A stretch of 64,000 nt of DNA from Mesorhizobium sp. NZP2077 (GCF_013170805.1 NZ_CP051293.1:682001-746000); one strand, 5' to 3'; shown: positions 7,849 to 16,621, numbered from the stretch's first letter. Notes: generated by a model not told the origin, from the sequence alone. Numbers and translations are program-made.

Positions 7849-9933
7849 TCAGGCCTCGCCGATGTCGATGATGATGTTGCCGTCGGCGTCCGATCTTGCG
7901 CGGTCGCCGGGTTCGAGCACGGTGGTGGCGTCCATCTGTTCGAGGATCGCCGGCCCATCGATGACCGCGTCGAGCGGCAGTTTTTCGCGTGCGTATACCG
8001 GCGTGTCGTGCCACCGGCCCGCATACCAGACCGGCCGGATTTCGCGTCGTGCTTCTTCGAGCGTCTTGGCGCGGCCTGCCGGGTCGATCAGGCGCGACAG
8101 GTCGATCGCCGGCCTGACGCCGGTGACCGAAGTGTTGAGGTTGACGAGGTTGGCGCGGATTTCCGGCAGCTCGACCTTGAACCGAGCGAAATAGGCTTTT
8201 TCGAACAGCGCCTGCAATTCTTGCCGGGTCACAGAGGAGGATGGCAGCGGCACGTTGATGATGTGGGTCTGGCCGACGAACTGCATGTCGGCGGAGTGGG
8301 TGACGCGGATCGTCTCCGGCTTCACCGCTTCCTTGCCGATCAGTTCCTCGCCTTCGTTTCGGTGCCGTTCCAATACGGCGTGAAGCTGGGTTTCATCGAG
8401 CACGACAACCGGCTGGTTGATGGTGTTGACGAAGTCGTGGCGCAGATCGGCGACGACGCAGCCGAGCGCGTTGGTGATGCCGGGACGCGCCGGCACCAGC
8501 ACACGCGGCAGGCCAAGTTCGCGCGCCAAAGCGGTCGCGTGCAGCGGCCCGGCGCCGCCAAAGGCGAACAGCGCGAAATCACGCGGATCATGGCCGCGCG
8601 ACACCGAGACCATGCGAATGGCGCCGGCCATCTTCATGTTGCCGAGCCTGAGAACCGCACCCGCGGCTTCGACGCCGGACAGGCCGGTCGACTTGCCTAT
8701 TCTGTCCTCGAAAATGCCGGTGACGCGCTCCGATGTGACCGGGTTTTCGACCGCCAGAAGCTTCTTCGGCGCCAACCGGCCGAGCACCAGATTGGCGTCG
8801 GTGATGGTCGGCTCCAGGCCGCCGCGCCCATAGCAGATCGGGCCGGGATTGGCGCCGGCGCTTTCCGGGCCGATCTGGATCAGGCCGGCCGCATCGACAC
8901 GCGCGATCGAGCCGCCGCCGGCGCCGACCGTATGCACCGCCACCATCGGCACATGGATGGGCATGGCATATTCGATCTCGATCTCGTTCGACACCGCCGG
9001 CTCGGCGTTGCGGATCAGCGCCACGTCTGTCGAGGTGCCGCCCATGTCGTAGGTGACGAGATTTTCGAAGCCGGCGCGCTTGCCCGTATAGGCGGCGGCG
9101 ATGACGCCCGAGGCCGGGCCGGACATCACCGTCTTCGCCGACTCACGTGTGACGAAGCGGGCCGAGATCATGCCGCCATTGCCGTTCATGATCAGGAAGT
9201 CGCGGGCATAGCCTTTAGCCGCCAATTCCTTGCGCAGCCGCTCGACGTAGCGCTCGAGGATCGGCTGCACCGAAGCGTTGACGGAAGCCGTCACCCCGCG
9301 CTCGAATTCGCGTGCTTCCGACAGCAGGGCGTGTCCTGTGGTGATGTAGCTGTTCGGCCAGAGTTCGGCCGCGATTTCGGCAGCGCGCCGCTCATGCGCA
9401 GGGTTGGCGTAGGAATGCAGGAAATGGATGACGAGGGATTCGCAACCGGCGTCGATCAGCGCTTTCACCGCCTCGCGCATTTCGGCTTCGTCGAGCGGCG
9501 TGCGCACCGCACCCGAGGCCTCGACGCGCTCCGACACTTCGAGCCGGAGATTGCGCGGGATGATCGGGACGAAGCTGCCGGTCATGCCATAGGGTTGCGG
9601 CCGCGTGCGCCGGCCAAGTTCGATCACGTCGCGAAAGCCGCGCGTGGTGATCATGCCGGTCCTGGCCAGCCGGCGTTCCAGCACCGCATTGGTGGTGGTG
9701 GTCGTGCCATGCACGATGAGGTCGATGCCGTTGATCGCAAATCCGGTGGCGCCGAGTGCCGAAACCACGCCGAACGCCTGGTTGTCCACCGTGGTCGGGG
9801 TCTTGGCGATATGCACCTTGCCGCCGTCCTTGCCGTCGATCAAAAGCAGGTCGGTGAAGGTTCCGCCGACATCGATGCCGGCAACGACATTTCCCAGGGA
9901 ATCGCGCGCTTGCGCTGGAAAATTCTCTTTCAT
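7849..9933 (-). CDS. hyuA: Hydantoinase A / oxoprolinase alpha-type subunit
   Basis: A 694-aa HyuA-family subunit with the ASKHA-type nucleotide-binding fold: VAGIDVGGTFTDLLLID near residue 16, VHGTTTTTNAVLERR, YDMGGTSTDVALI and FGGAGPLHA. It provides the ATPase half of the hydantoinase/oxoprolinase complex with HyuB. It is the first gene of a minus-strand operon hyuA-hyuB-CPCC protein. Upstream (10017-10026) is a GTATAC-centred palindrome of the FadR/FCD GntR type, a plausible operator for this operon. The encoded substrate is unknown. Confidence 0.9.
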   Translation of the reverse strand: MKENFPAQARDSLGNVVAGIDVGGTFTDLLLIDGKDGGKVHIAKTPTTVDNQAFGVVSALGATGFAINGIDLIVHGTTTTTNAVLERRLARTGMITTRGFRDVIELGRRTRPQPYGMTGSFVPIIPRNLRLEVSERVEASGAVRTPLDEAEMREAVKALIDAGCESLVIHFLHSYANPAHERRAAEIAAELWPNSYITTGHALLSEAREFERGVTASVNASVQPILERYVERLRKELAAKGYARDFLIMNGNGGMISARFVTRESAKTVMSGPASGVIAAAYTGKRAGFENLVTYDMGGTSTDVALIRNAEPAVSNEIEIEYAMPIHVPMVAVHTVGAGGGSIARVDAAGLIQIGPESAGANPGPICYGRGGLEPTITDANLVLGRLAPKKLLAVENPVTSERVTGIFEDRIGKSTGLSGVEAAGAVLRLGNMKMAGAIRMVSVSRGHDPRDFALFAFGGAGPLHATALARELGLPRVLVPARPGITNALGCVVADLRHDFVNTINQPVVVLDETQLHAVLERHRNEGEELIGKEAVKPETIRVTHSADMQFVGQTHIINVPLPSSSVTRQELQALFEKAYFARFKVELPEIRANLVNLNTSVTGVRPAIDLSRLIDPAGRAKTLEEARREIRPVWYAGRWHDTPVYAREKLPLDAVIDGPAILEQMDATTVLEPGDRARSDADGNIIIDIGEA

Positions 9934-10016
9934 CGTCGAAACCCGAAATGCTGGGACTACGGATATGCGTCAGTTTGGAAAGGTGTTTTAAGGTAGCATC
10001 TTGACGCAAATATCGT

Positions 10017-10026
10017 TTGTATACTA
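10017..10026. promoter_or_regulatory. FadR-type GntR operator-like site upstream of hyuA
   Basis: TTGTATACTA fits the TNGTnnACNA pattern of FadR-subfamily GntR operators. It lies in the AT-rich 222-bp region between the divergent hyuA and fpr genes, about 85 bp upstream of hyuA. A TTGACG at 10001 could be a -35 element for either direction. This assignment rests on motif resemblance only. Confidence 0.3.
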
Positions 10027-10155
10027 ATAAATTCCGGACACAAGAGCTTACCGCTTTGGAGTGTGCGAACGGCACGCCGGGACCTGAACGGTCCGGGCGC
10101 GCAGGTGAAAGTTTGGCGCCCGCATCGGTGATGCTGGGCCAGAAAGTTGGATTTG

Positions 10156-10983
10156 ATGAACACCACATCCGCTCTCGACACCGCCGGCGCTCGTCCGCTG
10201 CAGTTTCCGATTCCGGCCAACGTCTATACCGAGACCGTCGTCTCGGTGAAGCATTACACCGACCGGCTGTTCTCGTTCCGCATCACCCGCCCGCAGTCGC
10301 TGCGCTTCCGCTCCGGCGAGTTCGTCATGATCGGCCTGCCCAATGCCGAGAAACCGGTGTACCGCGCCTATTCCGTGGCGAGCCCGGCCTGGGACGAAGA
10401 GCTGGAATTCTTCTCGATCAAGGTGCCGGACGGCCCGCTGACCTCGGAACTGCAGAAGATCCAGGTCGGCGACACCGTCATCATGCGCCAGAAGTCGACC
10501 GGCACGCTGGTGGTCGACGCGCTGACCCCGGCCAAGCGGCTGTTCATGATCTCGACCGGCACCGGCATCGCGCCCTTCGCCAGCCTGCTGCGCGACCCCG
10601 ACACCTACGAAAAGTTCGATCAGCTGATCCTCACCCATACCTGCCGCGACAATGCCGAACTGACCTATGGCCAGGAATTGGTGGCGGCACTTGAAAACGA
10701 CCCGCTGATCGGCGAGCTGACCGCCGGGCGCGTCACGCTCTACAATTCGACGACCCGCGAAGAGTCGGCCTGCATGGGCCGCATCACCGCGCTGATCGGT
10801 TCCGGCAAGTTCTACAGCGATCTCGGCATTGAAAAGCTCAATCCCGAGACCGACCGCATCATGATCTGCGGCTCGATGCACATGCTCAAGGACGTCAAGG
10901 AGATGGCCGAAAGCCTCGGTTTCCAGGAAGGCTCGCTCAGCCATCCCGCGACTTTCGTCGTCGAGCGCGCCTTCGTCGGCTGA
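10156..10983 (+). CDS. fpr: Ferredoxin/flavodoxin-NADP+ reductase
   Basis: FAD-dependent ferredoxin-NADP+ reductase of the bacterial Fpr class, 275 aa, passing electrons between NADPH and ferredoxin or flavodoxin. The FAD site is RAYSVASP (about residue 75), the NADP-binding glycine motif is STGTGIAPFASLL, the GSMHML segment matches the second nucleotide region, and the terminus is FVVERAFVG. I chose the ATG at 10156 over the TTG three codons earlier. It is monocistronic and followed by a 20-bp palindrome. Confidence 0.92.
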   Translation: MNTTSALDTAGARPLQFPIPANVYTETVVSVKHYTDRLFSFRITRPQSLRFRSGEFVMIGLPNAEKPVYRAYSVASPAWDEELEFFSIKVPDGPLTSELQKIQVGDTVIMRQKSTGTLVVDALTPAKRLFMISTGTGIAPFASLLRDPDTYEKFDQLILTHTCRDNAELTYGQELVAALENDPLIGELTAGRVTLYNSTTREESACMGRITALIGSGKFYSDLGIEKLNPETDRIMICGSMHMLKDVKEMAESLGFQEGSLSHPATFVVERAFVG

Positions 10984-11010
10984 GCCAAACGCGGACGCGT
11001 CAAGATCCCA

Positions 11011-11030
11011 TTTTGACCATGCGGTCAAAA
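11011..11030. promoter_or_regulatory. RutR-like palindromic operator upstream of deoC
   Basis: TTTTGACCATGCGGTCAAAA is a perfect 8-bp inverted repeat around a 4-bp centre. Its core TTGACCA-TG-CGGTCAA differs by one base from the E. coli RutR consensus TTGACCAnnTGGTCAA (TetR family, pyrimidine-catabolism repressor). It lies 28 bp after fpr and about 140 bp before deoC, a nucleoside-catabolism gene. It could alternatively be an fpr terminator, but no U-run follows. Confidence 0.5.
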
Positions 11031-11171
11031 ACTAGCTGCTTTTGCGACCTTTTTCAGCTATCCCTCGCTTGAGGACTCGTGAAGCACGACTTCACGGGCT
11101 ATCTTTGTGCGTGTCGGGAAACGACGTGCGTCAAGACATCAAGCGCAAGTCGCTGAATGAAAGGGCAGGAT

Positions 11172-12218
11172 ATGAGCAGCACAATCCGCGAAGCCGATCT
11201 TGGCACGAAGGTGACGCCGCTGCCCGCGCGTGCCGCCGCCAACACCGCGGTCCCGCTGGACCATCGCATCGCGCGTAATCCCGGCATGAAGCTCGATCTC
11301 GGCTTCATGGAATCGGTGCGCAGCGTCAACCGTTCGGCGCTGGAGCGCCGTGTCGCCAGCCTGACCAAACGGCGCTCGATCAAGGCCGACAACCAGGCGG
11401 CCTGGCTGCTGCGCGCCGTCGCCTGCATGGATCTGACGACGCTGAATTCCAACGACACCGAGGAGCGCGTGCGCCGGCTGTGCGCCAAGGCGATCAACCC
11501 GTTCCGCCGCGACATCGTCGAGGGACTCGGCATTGCGGGCGAAACTATCCGGCCGGCCGCGGTCTGCGTCTACCACCCCTTCGTCGCCACGGCCGTCGAC
11601 GCCGTGCGCGGCACGGGCATTCATGTCGCCGCCGTCTCCACCGCCTTTCCGCATGGCCTGGCGCCGCTGTCGACCCGCCTGCAGGAGATCGAAGCCTCGG
11701 TGCGCGATGGTGCCGACGAGATTGACGTCGTCATTCCGCGCGGCCTGGTGTTCGGCGCCAAGTGGCGAGAACTTTACAACGAGATCGTCTCGATGCGCGC
11801 CGCCTGTGGTGACGCGCATCTGAAGGTCATTTTGGGCACCGGCGACCTCGCCACTTTGCGCAATGTGATGCTGGCCTCGATGGTGGCGATGATGGCCGGC
11901 GCCGACTTCATCAAGACCTCCACCGGCAAGGAAACCGTCAATGCGACGCTGCCGGTTGGGCTCGCCATGGTGCGTGCCATCCGGGCCTATTTCGAGGAAA
12001 CCGGCTATCTCATCGGCTTCAAGCCGGCGGGCGGCATTTCCACCGCGAAAGCTTCGCTCGACTGGCTGGTGCTGATGAAGGAAGAACTCGGCCGGCCTTG
12101 GCTGGAGCCGGAGCTGTTCCGCTTCGGCGCGTCGAGCCTTTTGACCGACATCGAGCGCCAGCTCGAGCACCATCTGACCGGGCACTATTCAGCCAATCAC
12201 CGCCACGCAATGGCTTGA
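11172..12218 (+). CDS. deoC: Deoxyribose-phosphate aldolase
   Basis: Class I aldolase that splits 2-deoxyribose-5-phosphate into glyceraldehyde-3-phosphate and acetaldehyde, 348 aa, longer than the 220-260 aa bacterial DeoC and similar to the long form with an N-terminal extension. The Schiff-base lysine is in ADFIKTSTGK and the second active-site lysine in IGFKPAGGI. GADEIDVVI is the substrate-site strand. I chose the ATG at 11172, preceded by AAGGGCAGG, over the ATG at 11157. It is followed after 67 bp by a two-domain aldehyde dehydrogenase, which fits oxidation of the acetaldehyde product. A RutR-like palindrome lies upstream. Confidence 0.9.
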   Translation: MSSTIREADLGTKVTPLPARAAANTAVPLDHRIARNPGMKLDLGFMESVRSVNRSALERRVASLTKRRSIKADNQAAWLLRAVACMDLTTLNSNDTEERVRRLCAKAINPFRRDIVEGLGIAGETIRPAAVCVYHPFVATAVDAVRGTGIHVAAVSTAFPHGLAPLSTRLQEIEASVRDGADEIDVVIPRGLVFGAKWRELYNEIVSMRAACGDAHLKVILGTGDLATLRNVMLASMVAMMAGADFIKTSTGKETVNATLPVGLAMVRAIRAYFEETGYLIGFKPAGGISTAKASLDWLVLMKEELGRPWLEPELFRFGASSLLTDIERQLEHHLTGHYSANHRHAMA

Positions 12219-12225
12219 GCACCCA

Positions 12226-12274
12226 CCCCGATCGGCTTGGCCGATCGACCCTTCCCGCCAAGGGGAAGGGTGAA
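12226..12274. repeat. Tandem small hairpins between deoC and the ALDH16 gene
   Basis: Two adjacent inverted repeats, GATCGG-cttg-GCCGATC and CCCTTCCC-gccaa-GGGGAAGGG, fill most of the 67-bp spacer. They look like a short dispersed palindromic element that could stabilise or attenuate the deoC message. Confidence 0.4.
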
Positions 12275-12285
12275 GGAGGCACCCC

Positions 12286-14658
12286 ATGAACATTCTCGAC
12301 CGCTATCATGCCATGGAATACGGCCCGGCGCCGGAAGCCCGCAACGAGGCCGATGCGTGGCTTGCCGCGCGCGATTTCGGCAAGGCGCTGTTCATCGACG
12401 CCGGCTGGAAAGCCGCTTCAGGCGGCAAGACTTTCGAGACCAGCGAGCCGTCCTCCGGCAAGCTGCTGGCCAAAGTGTCCGACGCCAGCGCGGCCGATAT
12501 CGACGCGGCGGTTGCGGCCGCCACCAAGGCGCTGCCGAAGTGGGCAGCGTCCTCGGGCTACCAACGCGCTAAAGTGCTCTACGCGATCGGCCGCGCCATG
12601 CAGCGGCATCAGCGCCTGTTCGCGGTGCTGGAGTCGATCGACAATGGCAAGCCGATCCGCGAAAGCCGCGACATCGACGTGCCGCTGGCCATTCGCCATT
12701 TCATCCACCACGCCGGTTGGGCGCAGGCTCTGGACAAGGATTTCCCTGGCCACAAGGGCGTCGGCGTCGTCGGCCAGATCATCCCGTGGAATTTCCCGTT
12801 GCTGATGCTGGCCTGGAAGATCGCGCCCGCACTTGCCGCCGGCTGCACGGTGGTGCTGAAACCAGCCGAATTCACGCCGCTGACCGCTATCCTGTTTGCC
12901 GAAATCTGCGAACGCGCCGGCGTGCCGAAGGGCGTCGTCAACATTGTTCACGGTGGCCCGGAAGCGGGTGCGGCCATTGTCAACCATCCCGGCATCCAGA
13001 AGATCGCCTTCACCGGGTCTTCGGAAGTCGGCAAGATCATCCGCAAGGCAACCGCAGGGTCGGGCAAAAAACTGTCGCTGGAGCTTGGCGGCAAGTCGGC
13101 CTTCATCGTTTTCGAGGACGCCGACCTCGACAGCGCCGTGGAAGGCCTGGTCGACGGCATCTGGTTCAACCAGGGCCAGGTGTGCTGCGCCGGCTCGCGG
13201 CTCTTGGTGCAGGAAGGCATCGCCGAAGCCTTGATCGCCAAGGTCAAGACTCGGATGAGCCGGTTGCGAGTCGGCAGCCCGCTCGACAAGAATACCGATA
13301 TCGGCCCGCTGGTCGACGCCACACAGCTCGACCGCGTCAAGGGTCTGGTCGCCGAGGGCGCGAAACAGGGGGCCGTCTGCTGGCAGCCGGATGCCGTGCT
13401 GCCGTCCTCCGGCTACTACCATCTGCCGACACTGGCGACAGGTGTTTCGCCGGCTAATATTCTTGCACAGGAGGAGGTGTTCGGACCGGTTCTGGCGACC
13501 ATGACTTTCCGCAACACCGAGGAAGCGATCGAGCTTGCCAACAATACGCGCTACGGCCTTGCGGCGAGCGTGTGGAGCGAGAATGTCAACCTCGCCCTCC
13601 ACGTCGCGCCGCAGTTGAAGGCCGGCGTCGTCTGGGTCAACGGCACCAACATGTTCGACGCCGCCTGCGGTTTTGGCGGTTATCGCGAGAGCGGCTTCGG
13701 CCGCGAGGGCGGGCGCGAAGGCATGTTCGAATATCTCACGGCTAAACTGCCGCTCGGCCCGCTCATCAAGCCGGCGACGCTCTCGGCGCAACCGGTCGAG
13801 CAGGCCGATGGCGCGGCCATCGACCGCACGGCAAAGCTGTTCATCGGCGGCAAGCAGGTTCGGCCGGACGGCAATTATTCGCTGGCGGTCGCGACCGCCA
13901 AGGGCAAGCTGGCCGGCGAAGTCGGGCTCGGTAGCCGCAAGGATATCCGTGATGCCGTCTCTGCCGCCCGGGGCTGCAAAAGCTGGCCGGAGGCGACCGC
14001 CTATAACCGTTCCCAGGTGCTTTATTACCTGGCCGAGAACCTCTCCGGCCGCGCTGGTGAATTCGCTGCCCGCCTGACCGAGCTGACCGGCGCTACGCCC
14101 AAGGCTGCGCGGGAAGAAGTTGACCAAACTATCGAACGGCTGTTCCTCTATGCCGGGCTAGCCGACAAGTTCGAGGGCCGCGTGCACCAGCCGCCGGCCC
14201 GCGCGGTGACGCTGGCGCTGCATGAACCGGTCGGCGTCGTCGGCATCGTCGCGCCGGATACTTCACCGCTGCTCGGGCTGATCTCGCTGGTCGCGCCGGC
14301 GCTGGCCATGGGCAACACGGTGGTTGCCGTGCCTTCGGAACGCTATCCGCTGCTCGCCACCGACCTTTATCAGGTGATCGAATATTCCGACGTTCCGGCC
14401 GGCGCTATCAACATCGTCACCGGCCGCACGGCGGAGCTTGCCGGCGTGCTGGCCAAGCATGACGATGTCGACGGGCTGTGGATATTCGCCGATGCCGAGA
14501 CTTGCGCCAAGGCGGAAGCCGACTCCATCGGCAACCTCAAGCGCGTCTGGAGCGGCAATGGCCGCGGCCTCGACTGGGCATCCGACGAGGCGGCCGGCGA
14601 TGCCTTCCTGCGCCGCGCCGTCGAGGTCAAGAACGTCTGGGTGCCTTACGGCGACTGA
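12286..14658 (+). CDS. ALDH16-type two-domain aldehyde dehydrogenase
   Basis: A 790-aa protein with two tandem aldehyde dehydrogenase domains. The first (about residues 30-490) is complete: IIPWNFPLLMLAWK, FTGSSEVGKII, the general base in LELGGKSAF and the catalytic cysteine in FNQGQVCCAGSR. The second (about 510-790) keeps the fold (VVGIVAPDTSPLLGLISLV, GAINIVTG) but has no catalytic cysteine and is truncated. This arrangement is that of the ALDH16 family, in which bacterial members are active through the first domain. Its position after deoC suggests it oxidises acetaldehyde, or aldehydes from nucleoside breakdown, to the acid. The substrate is inferred from context only. Confidence 0.85.
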   Translation: MNILDRYHAMEYGPAPEARNEADAWLAARDFGKALFIDAGWKAASGGKTFETSEPSSGKLLAKVSDASAADIDAAVAAATKALPKWAASSGYQRAKVLYAIGRAMQRHQRLFAVLESIDNGKPIRESRDIDVPLAIRHFIHHAGWAQALDKDFPGHKGVGVVGQIIPWNFPLLMLAWKIAPALAAGCTVVLKPAEFTPLTAILFAEICERAGVPKGVVNIVHGGPEAGAAIVNHPGIQKIAFTGSSEVGKIIRKATAGSGKKLSLELGGKSAFIVFEDADLDSAVEGLVDGIWFNQGQVCCAGSRLLVQEGIAEALIAKVKTRMSRLRVGSPLDKNTDIGPLVDATQLDRVKGLVAEGAKQGAVCWQPDAVLPSSGYYHLPTLATGVSPANILAQEEVFGPVLATMTFRNTEEAIELANNTRYGLAASVWSENVNLALHVAPQLKAGVVWVNGTNMFDAACGFGGYRESGFGREGGREGMFEYLTAKLPLGPLIKPATLSAQPVEQADGAAIDRTAKLFIGGKQVRPDGNYSLAVATAKGKLAGEVGLGSRKDIRDAVSAARGCKSWPEATAYNRSQVLYYLAENLSGRAGEFAARLTELTGATPKAAREEVDQTIERLFLYAGLADKFEGRVHQPPARAVTLALHEPVGVVGIVAPDTSPLLGLISLVAPALAMGNTVVAVPSERYPLLATDLYQVIEYSDVPAGAINIVTGRTAELAGVLAKHDDVDGLWIFADAETCAKAEADSIGNLKRVWSGNGRGLDWASDEAAGDAFLRRAVEVKNVWVPYGD

Positions 14659-14684
14659 ATTGCCAGGCTGTCGCAATGGTGATC

Positions 14685-14709
14685 GTGTTCGGGCTTGACG
14701 CCCGGACAC
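14685..14709 (+). terminator. Hairpin after the ALDH16 gene
   Basis: GTGTTCGGGC and GCCCGGACAC form a stem with one G-T pair and a 5-nt loop, 26 bp after the stop codon. A short ATGTTCTTT follows, so it is a weak rho-independent terminator candidate. Confidence 0.4.
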
Positions 14710-14846
14710 ATGTTCTTTAACGAGAAAAAACATCTTTATCAGTGAACTGGCGCCCGCGCAGGCCGCACGATGACGCGTGACTGGCACATGGCACCTTGGC
14801 CAGCCACCGATAAAGGCGGATGCATCAGGCAGACGAGGAGAACAGC

Positions 14847-15578
14847 ATGGCAGACCTAGCAGGCAAGGTCGTTGTCGTCACGGCAGCGGCACAAGGCATC
14901 GGCAAGGCAAGCGCGCTGGCCTTCGCCAAAGCCGGTGCTGTCGTCCATGCCACCGACATCAACGAGGCGCTGCTGGCGGAACTCGCCAAGACCTCCGGCA
15001 TCAAGACGCGCAAGCTCGACGTGCTCAATGACGAAGCCGTCAACGCGGCCTTTGCCGAAATCGGTGTCGTCGACGTGCTGTTCAACTGCGCCGGTTTCGT
15101 CCATTCCGGCTCGATCCTCGAGATGAAGGACGCCGATCTCGATTTCGCCTTCAACCTCAATGTCCGCGCCATGATCCGCACCATACGTGCGGTGCTGCCC
15201 GGCATGCTGGAGCGCGGCGATGGATCGATCATCAACATGTCTTCCGTCGCCGGCGCCGGCAAAGGCGTGCCGAACCGCTTCGCCTATGGTGTCACCAAGG
15301 CCGCGGTCATCGGCCTGACCAAGGCGATTGCCGCCGACTATGTCGGCAAGGGCATACGCTGCAACGCCATCTGCCCCGGCACTGTCGAAAGCCCGTCGCT
15401 GCAGGACCGGATGCATGCGCAGGGTGACTACGAAGCCGCCCGCGCGGCGTTCATTGCCCGCCAGCCGATGGGCCGGCTCGGCACGCCGGAGGAAATCGCC
15501 GATCTCGCCGTCTATCTGGCCGGCGCCACCTATACGTCCGGACAAGCCTATAATATCGACGGCGGCTGGTCGATCTGA
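14847..15578 (+). CDS. SDR oxidoreductase, probable 2-keto-3-deoxy-L-fuconate-type dehydrogenase
   Basis: Classical short-chain dehydrogenase, 243 aa. The NAD site is TAAAQGIGKA near the N-terminus, NCAG is at about 80, and the catalytic Ser is in INMSSVAG with YGVTK as the Tyr-Lys pair. The C-terminal NIDGGWSI is typical. AGGAG precedes the ATG at 14847. The gene lies 26 bp before an FAH-family hydrolase, the pairing found in the non-phosphorylated L-fucose and L-rhamnose pathways, where this SDR oxidises 2-keto-3-deoxy-L-fuconate (or -rhamnonate) to the 2,4-diketo acid. The specific sugar is inferred. Other sugar-acid dehydrogenase roles remain possible. Confidence 0.75.
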   Translation: MADLAGKVVVVTAAAQGIGKASALAFAKAGAVVHATDINEALLAELAKTSGIKTRKLDVLNDEAVNAAFAEIGVVDVLFNCAGFVHSGSILEMKDADLDFAFNLNVRAMIRTIRAVLPGMLERGDGSIINMSSVAGAGKGVPNRFAYGVTKAAVIGLTKAIAADYVGKGIRCNAICPGTVESPSLQDRMHAQGDYEAARAAFIARQPMGRLGTPEEIADLAVYLAGATYTSGQAYNIDGGWSI

Positions 15579-15604
15579 ACCAATCTGACTGAGGAGAGAA
15601 TTCA

Positions 15605-16450
15605 ATGAAACTGCTGCGCTATGGCGAGGTGGGGAGCGAACGTCCCGGCCTGCTCGATGCGGATGGAACGATCCGCGATCTCTCCGCCCATGTCGCCGAC
15701 ATTGCCGGCACGGTGCTTCATCCGGCCTCGCTGGAGATGCTAGGCAAGCTCGATGCGAAGTCGCTGCCGGCGGTTTCCGGCAAGCCTCGCCTCGGCGCCT
15801 GCGTTGCCGGCACCGGCAAGTTCATCTGCATCGGCCTCAATTACTCCGACCACGCCGCTGAGACCGGCGCCACAGTGCCGCCGGAGCCGATCATCTTCAT
15901 GAAGGCAAGCTCGGCCATTGTCGGCCCGGACGATGACGTGCTGATCCCGCGCGGCTCTGAAAAGACCGACTGGGAAGTCGAACTCGCCGTGGTGATCGGC
16001 AAGACGGCAAAGTATGTCAGCGAAGCTGACGCGCTGGATTATGTCGCCGGCTATGCCGTTGCCCACGATGTCTCAGAGCGCGCCTTCCAGGCTGAGCGCC
16101 AGGGCCAGTGGACCAAGGGCAAGAGCTGCGACACGTTCGGCCCGACCGGCCCCTGGCTGGTGACCAAGGACGAAGTCGCCGACCCGCAGAACCTGAAGAT
16201 GTGGCTGACCGTCAACGGCAAGACCATGCAGAACGGCTCGACCAAGACCATGGTCTACGGAGTCGCCTTCCTGGTGTCCTACCTCAGCCAGTTCATGTCG
16301 CTGCACCCCGGCGACATTATTTCGACAGGCACGCCGCCCGGCGTTGGGCTGGGCATGAAGCCGCCGGTGTTCTTGAAGGCTGGCGATGTGGTGGAGCTGG
16401 GCATCGAAGGCCTGGGTCAGCAGAAGCAGACGTTCAAGGCTGACGTGTAG
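15605..16450 (+). CDS. FAH-family hydrolase, probable 2,4-diketo-3-deoxy-L-fuconate hydrolase
   Basis: A 281-aa fumarylacetoacetase-superfamily enzyme. Family landmarks are GTGKFICIGLNYSDHAAE, the metal ligands in DWEVELAVVIG (two Glu) and AHDVSER (Asp), GKSCDTFGPTGPWLV and ISTGTPPGVGLG. With the preceding SDR it fits the last step of the oxidative L-fucose route, hydrolysis of 2,4-diketo-3-deoxy-L-fuconate to pyruvate and L-lactate. Other FAH-family activities (acylpyruvate hydrolase, oxaloacetate decarboxylase) cannot be excluded. GGAGAG precedes the ATG. Upstream pathway enzymes (dehydrogenase, lactonase, dehydratase) are not in the window. Confidence 0.75.
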   Translation: MKLLRYGEVGSERPGLLDADGTIRDLSAHVADIAGTVLHPASLEMLGKLDAKSLPAVSGKPRLGACVAGTGKFICIGLNYSDHAAETGATVPPEPIIFMKASSAIVGPDDDVLIPRGSEKTDWEVELAVVIGKTAKYVSEADALDYVAGYAVAHDVSERAFQAERQGQWTKGKSCDTFGPTGPWLVTKDEVADPQNLKMWLTVNGKTMQNGSTKTMVYGVAFLVSYLSQFMSLHPGDIISTGTPPGVGLGMKPPVFLKAGDVVELGIEGLGQQKQTFKADV

Positions 16451-16456
16451 GCGCCT

Positions 16457-16607
16457 CTTCCTTCTCCCCTTGTGGGAGAAGGTGTCGCCGAAGGCGACGG
16501 ATGAGGGGTGTTCCAGGGAACACCAACGCCTCACTCCGCTGGAGCACCCCTCATCCGTCTCGGCGCTATCGCGCCGATCCACCTTCCCCCACAAGGGGGG
16601 AAGGAAG
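16457..16607. repeat. Large palindromic intergenic repeat (about 150 bp)
   Basis: The ends CTTCCTTCTCCCCTTGTGGG and CCCCACAAGGGGGGAAGGAAG are inverted copies. Inside are a second inverted pair (GGATGAGGGGTG with CACCCCTCATCC) and small hairpins (GTCGCCGAAGGCGAC, GGTGTTCCAGGGAACACC, CGGCGCTATCGCGCCG). The whole is a long imperfect cruciform between two converging genes. It resembles a dispersed rhizobial intergenic element and probably works as a bidirectional terminator. Confidence 0.7.
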
Positions 16608-16621
16608 AGGGCGGTGCCGCG

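Noticed and set aside
7696-9996. 766-codon plus-strand frame opposite hyuB/hyuA
   Set aside because: It is a shadow of the hyu genes, rich in Arg/His/Gly and without any recognisable family.
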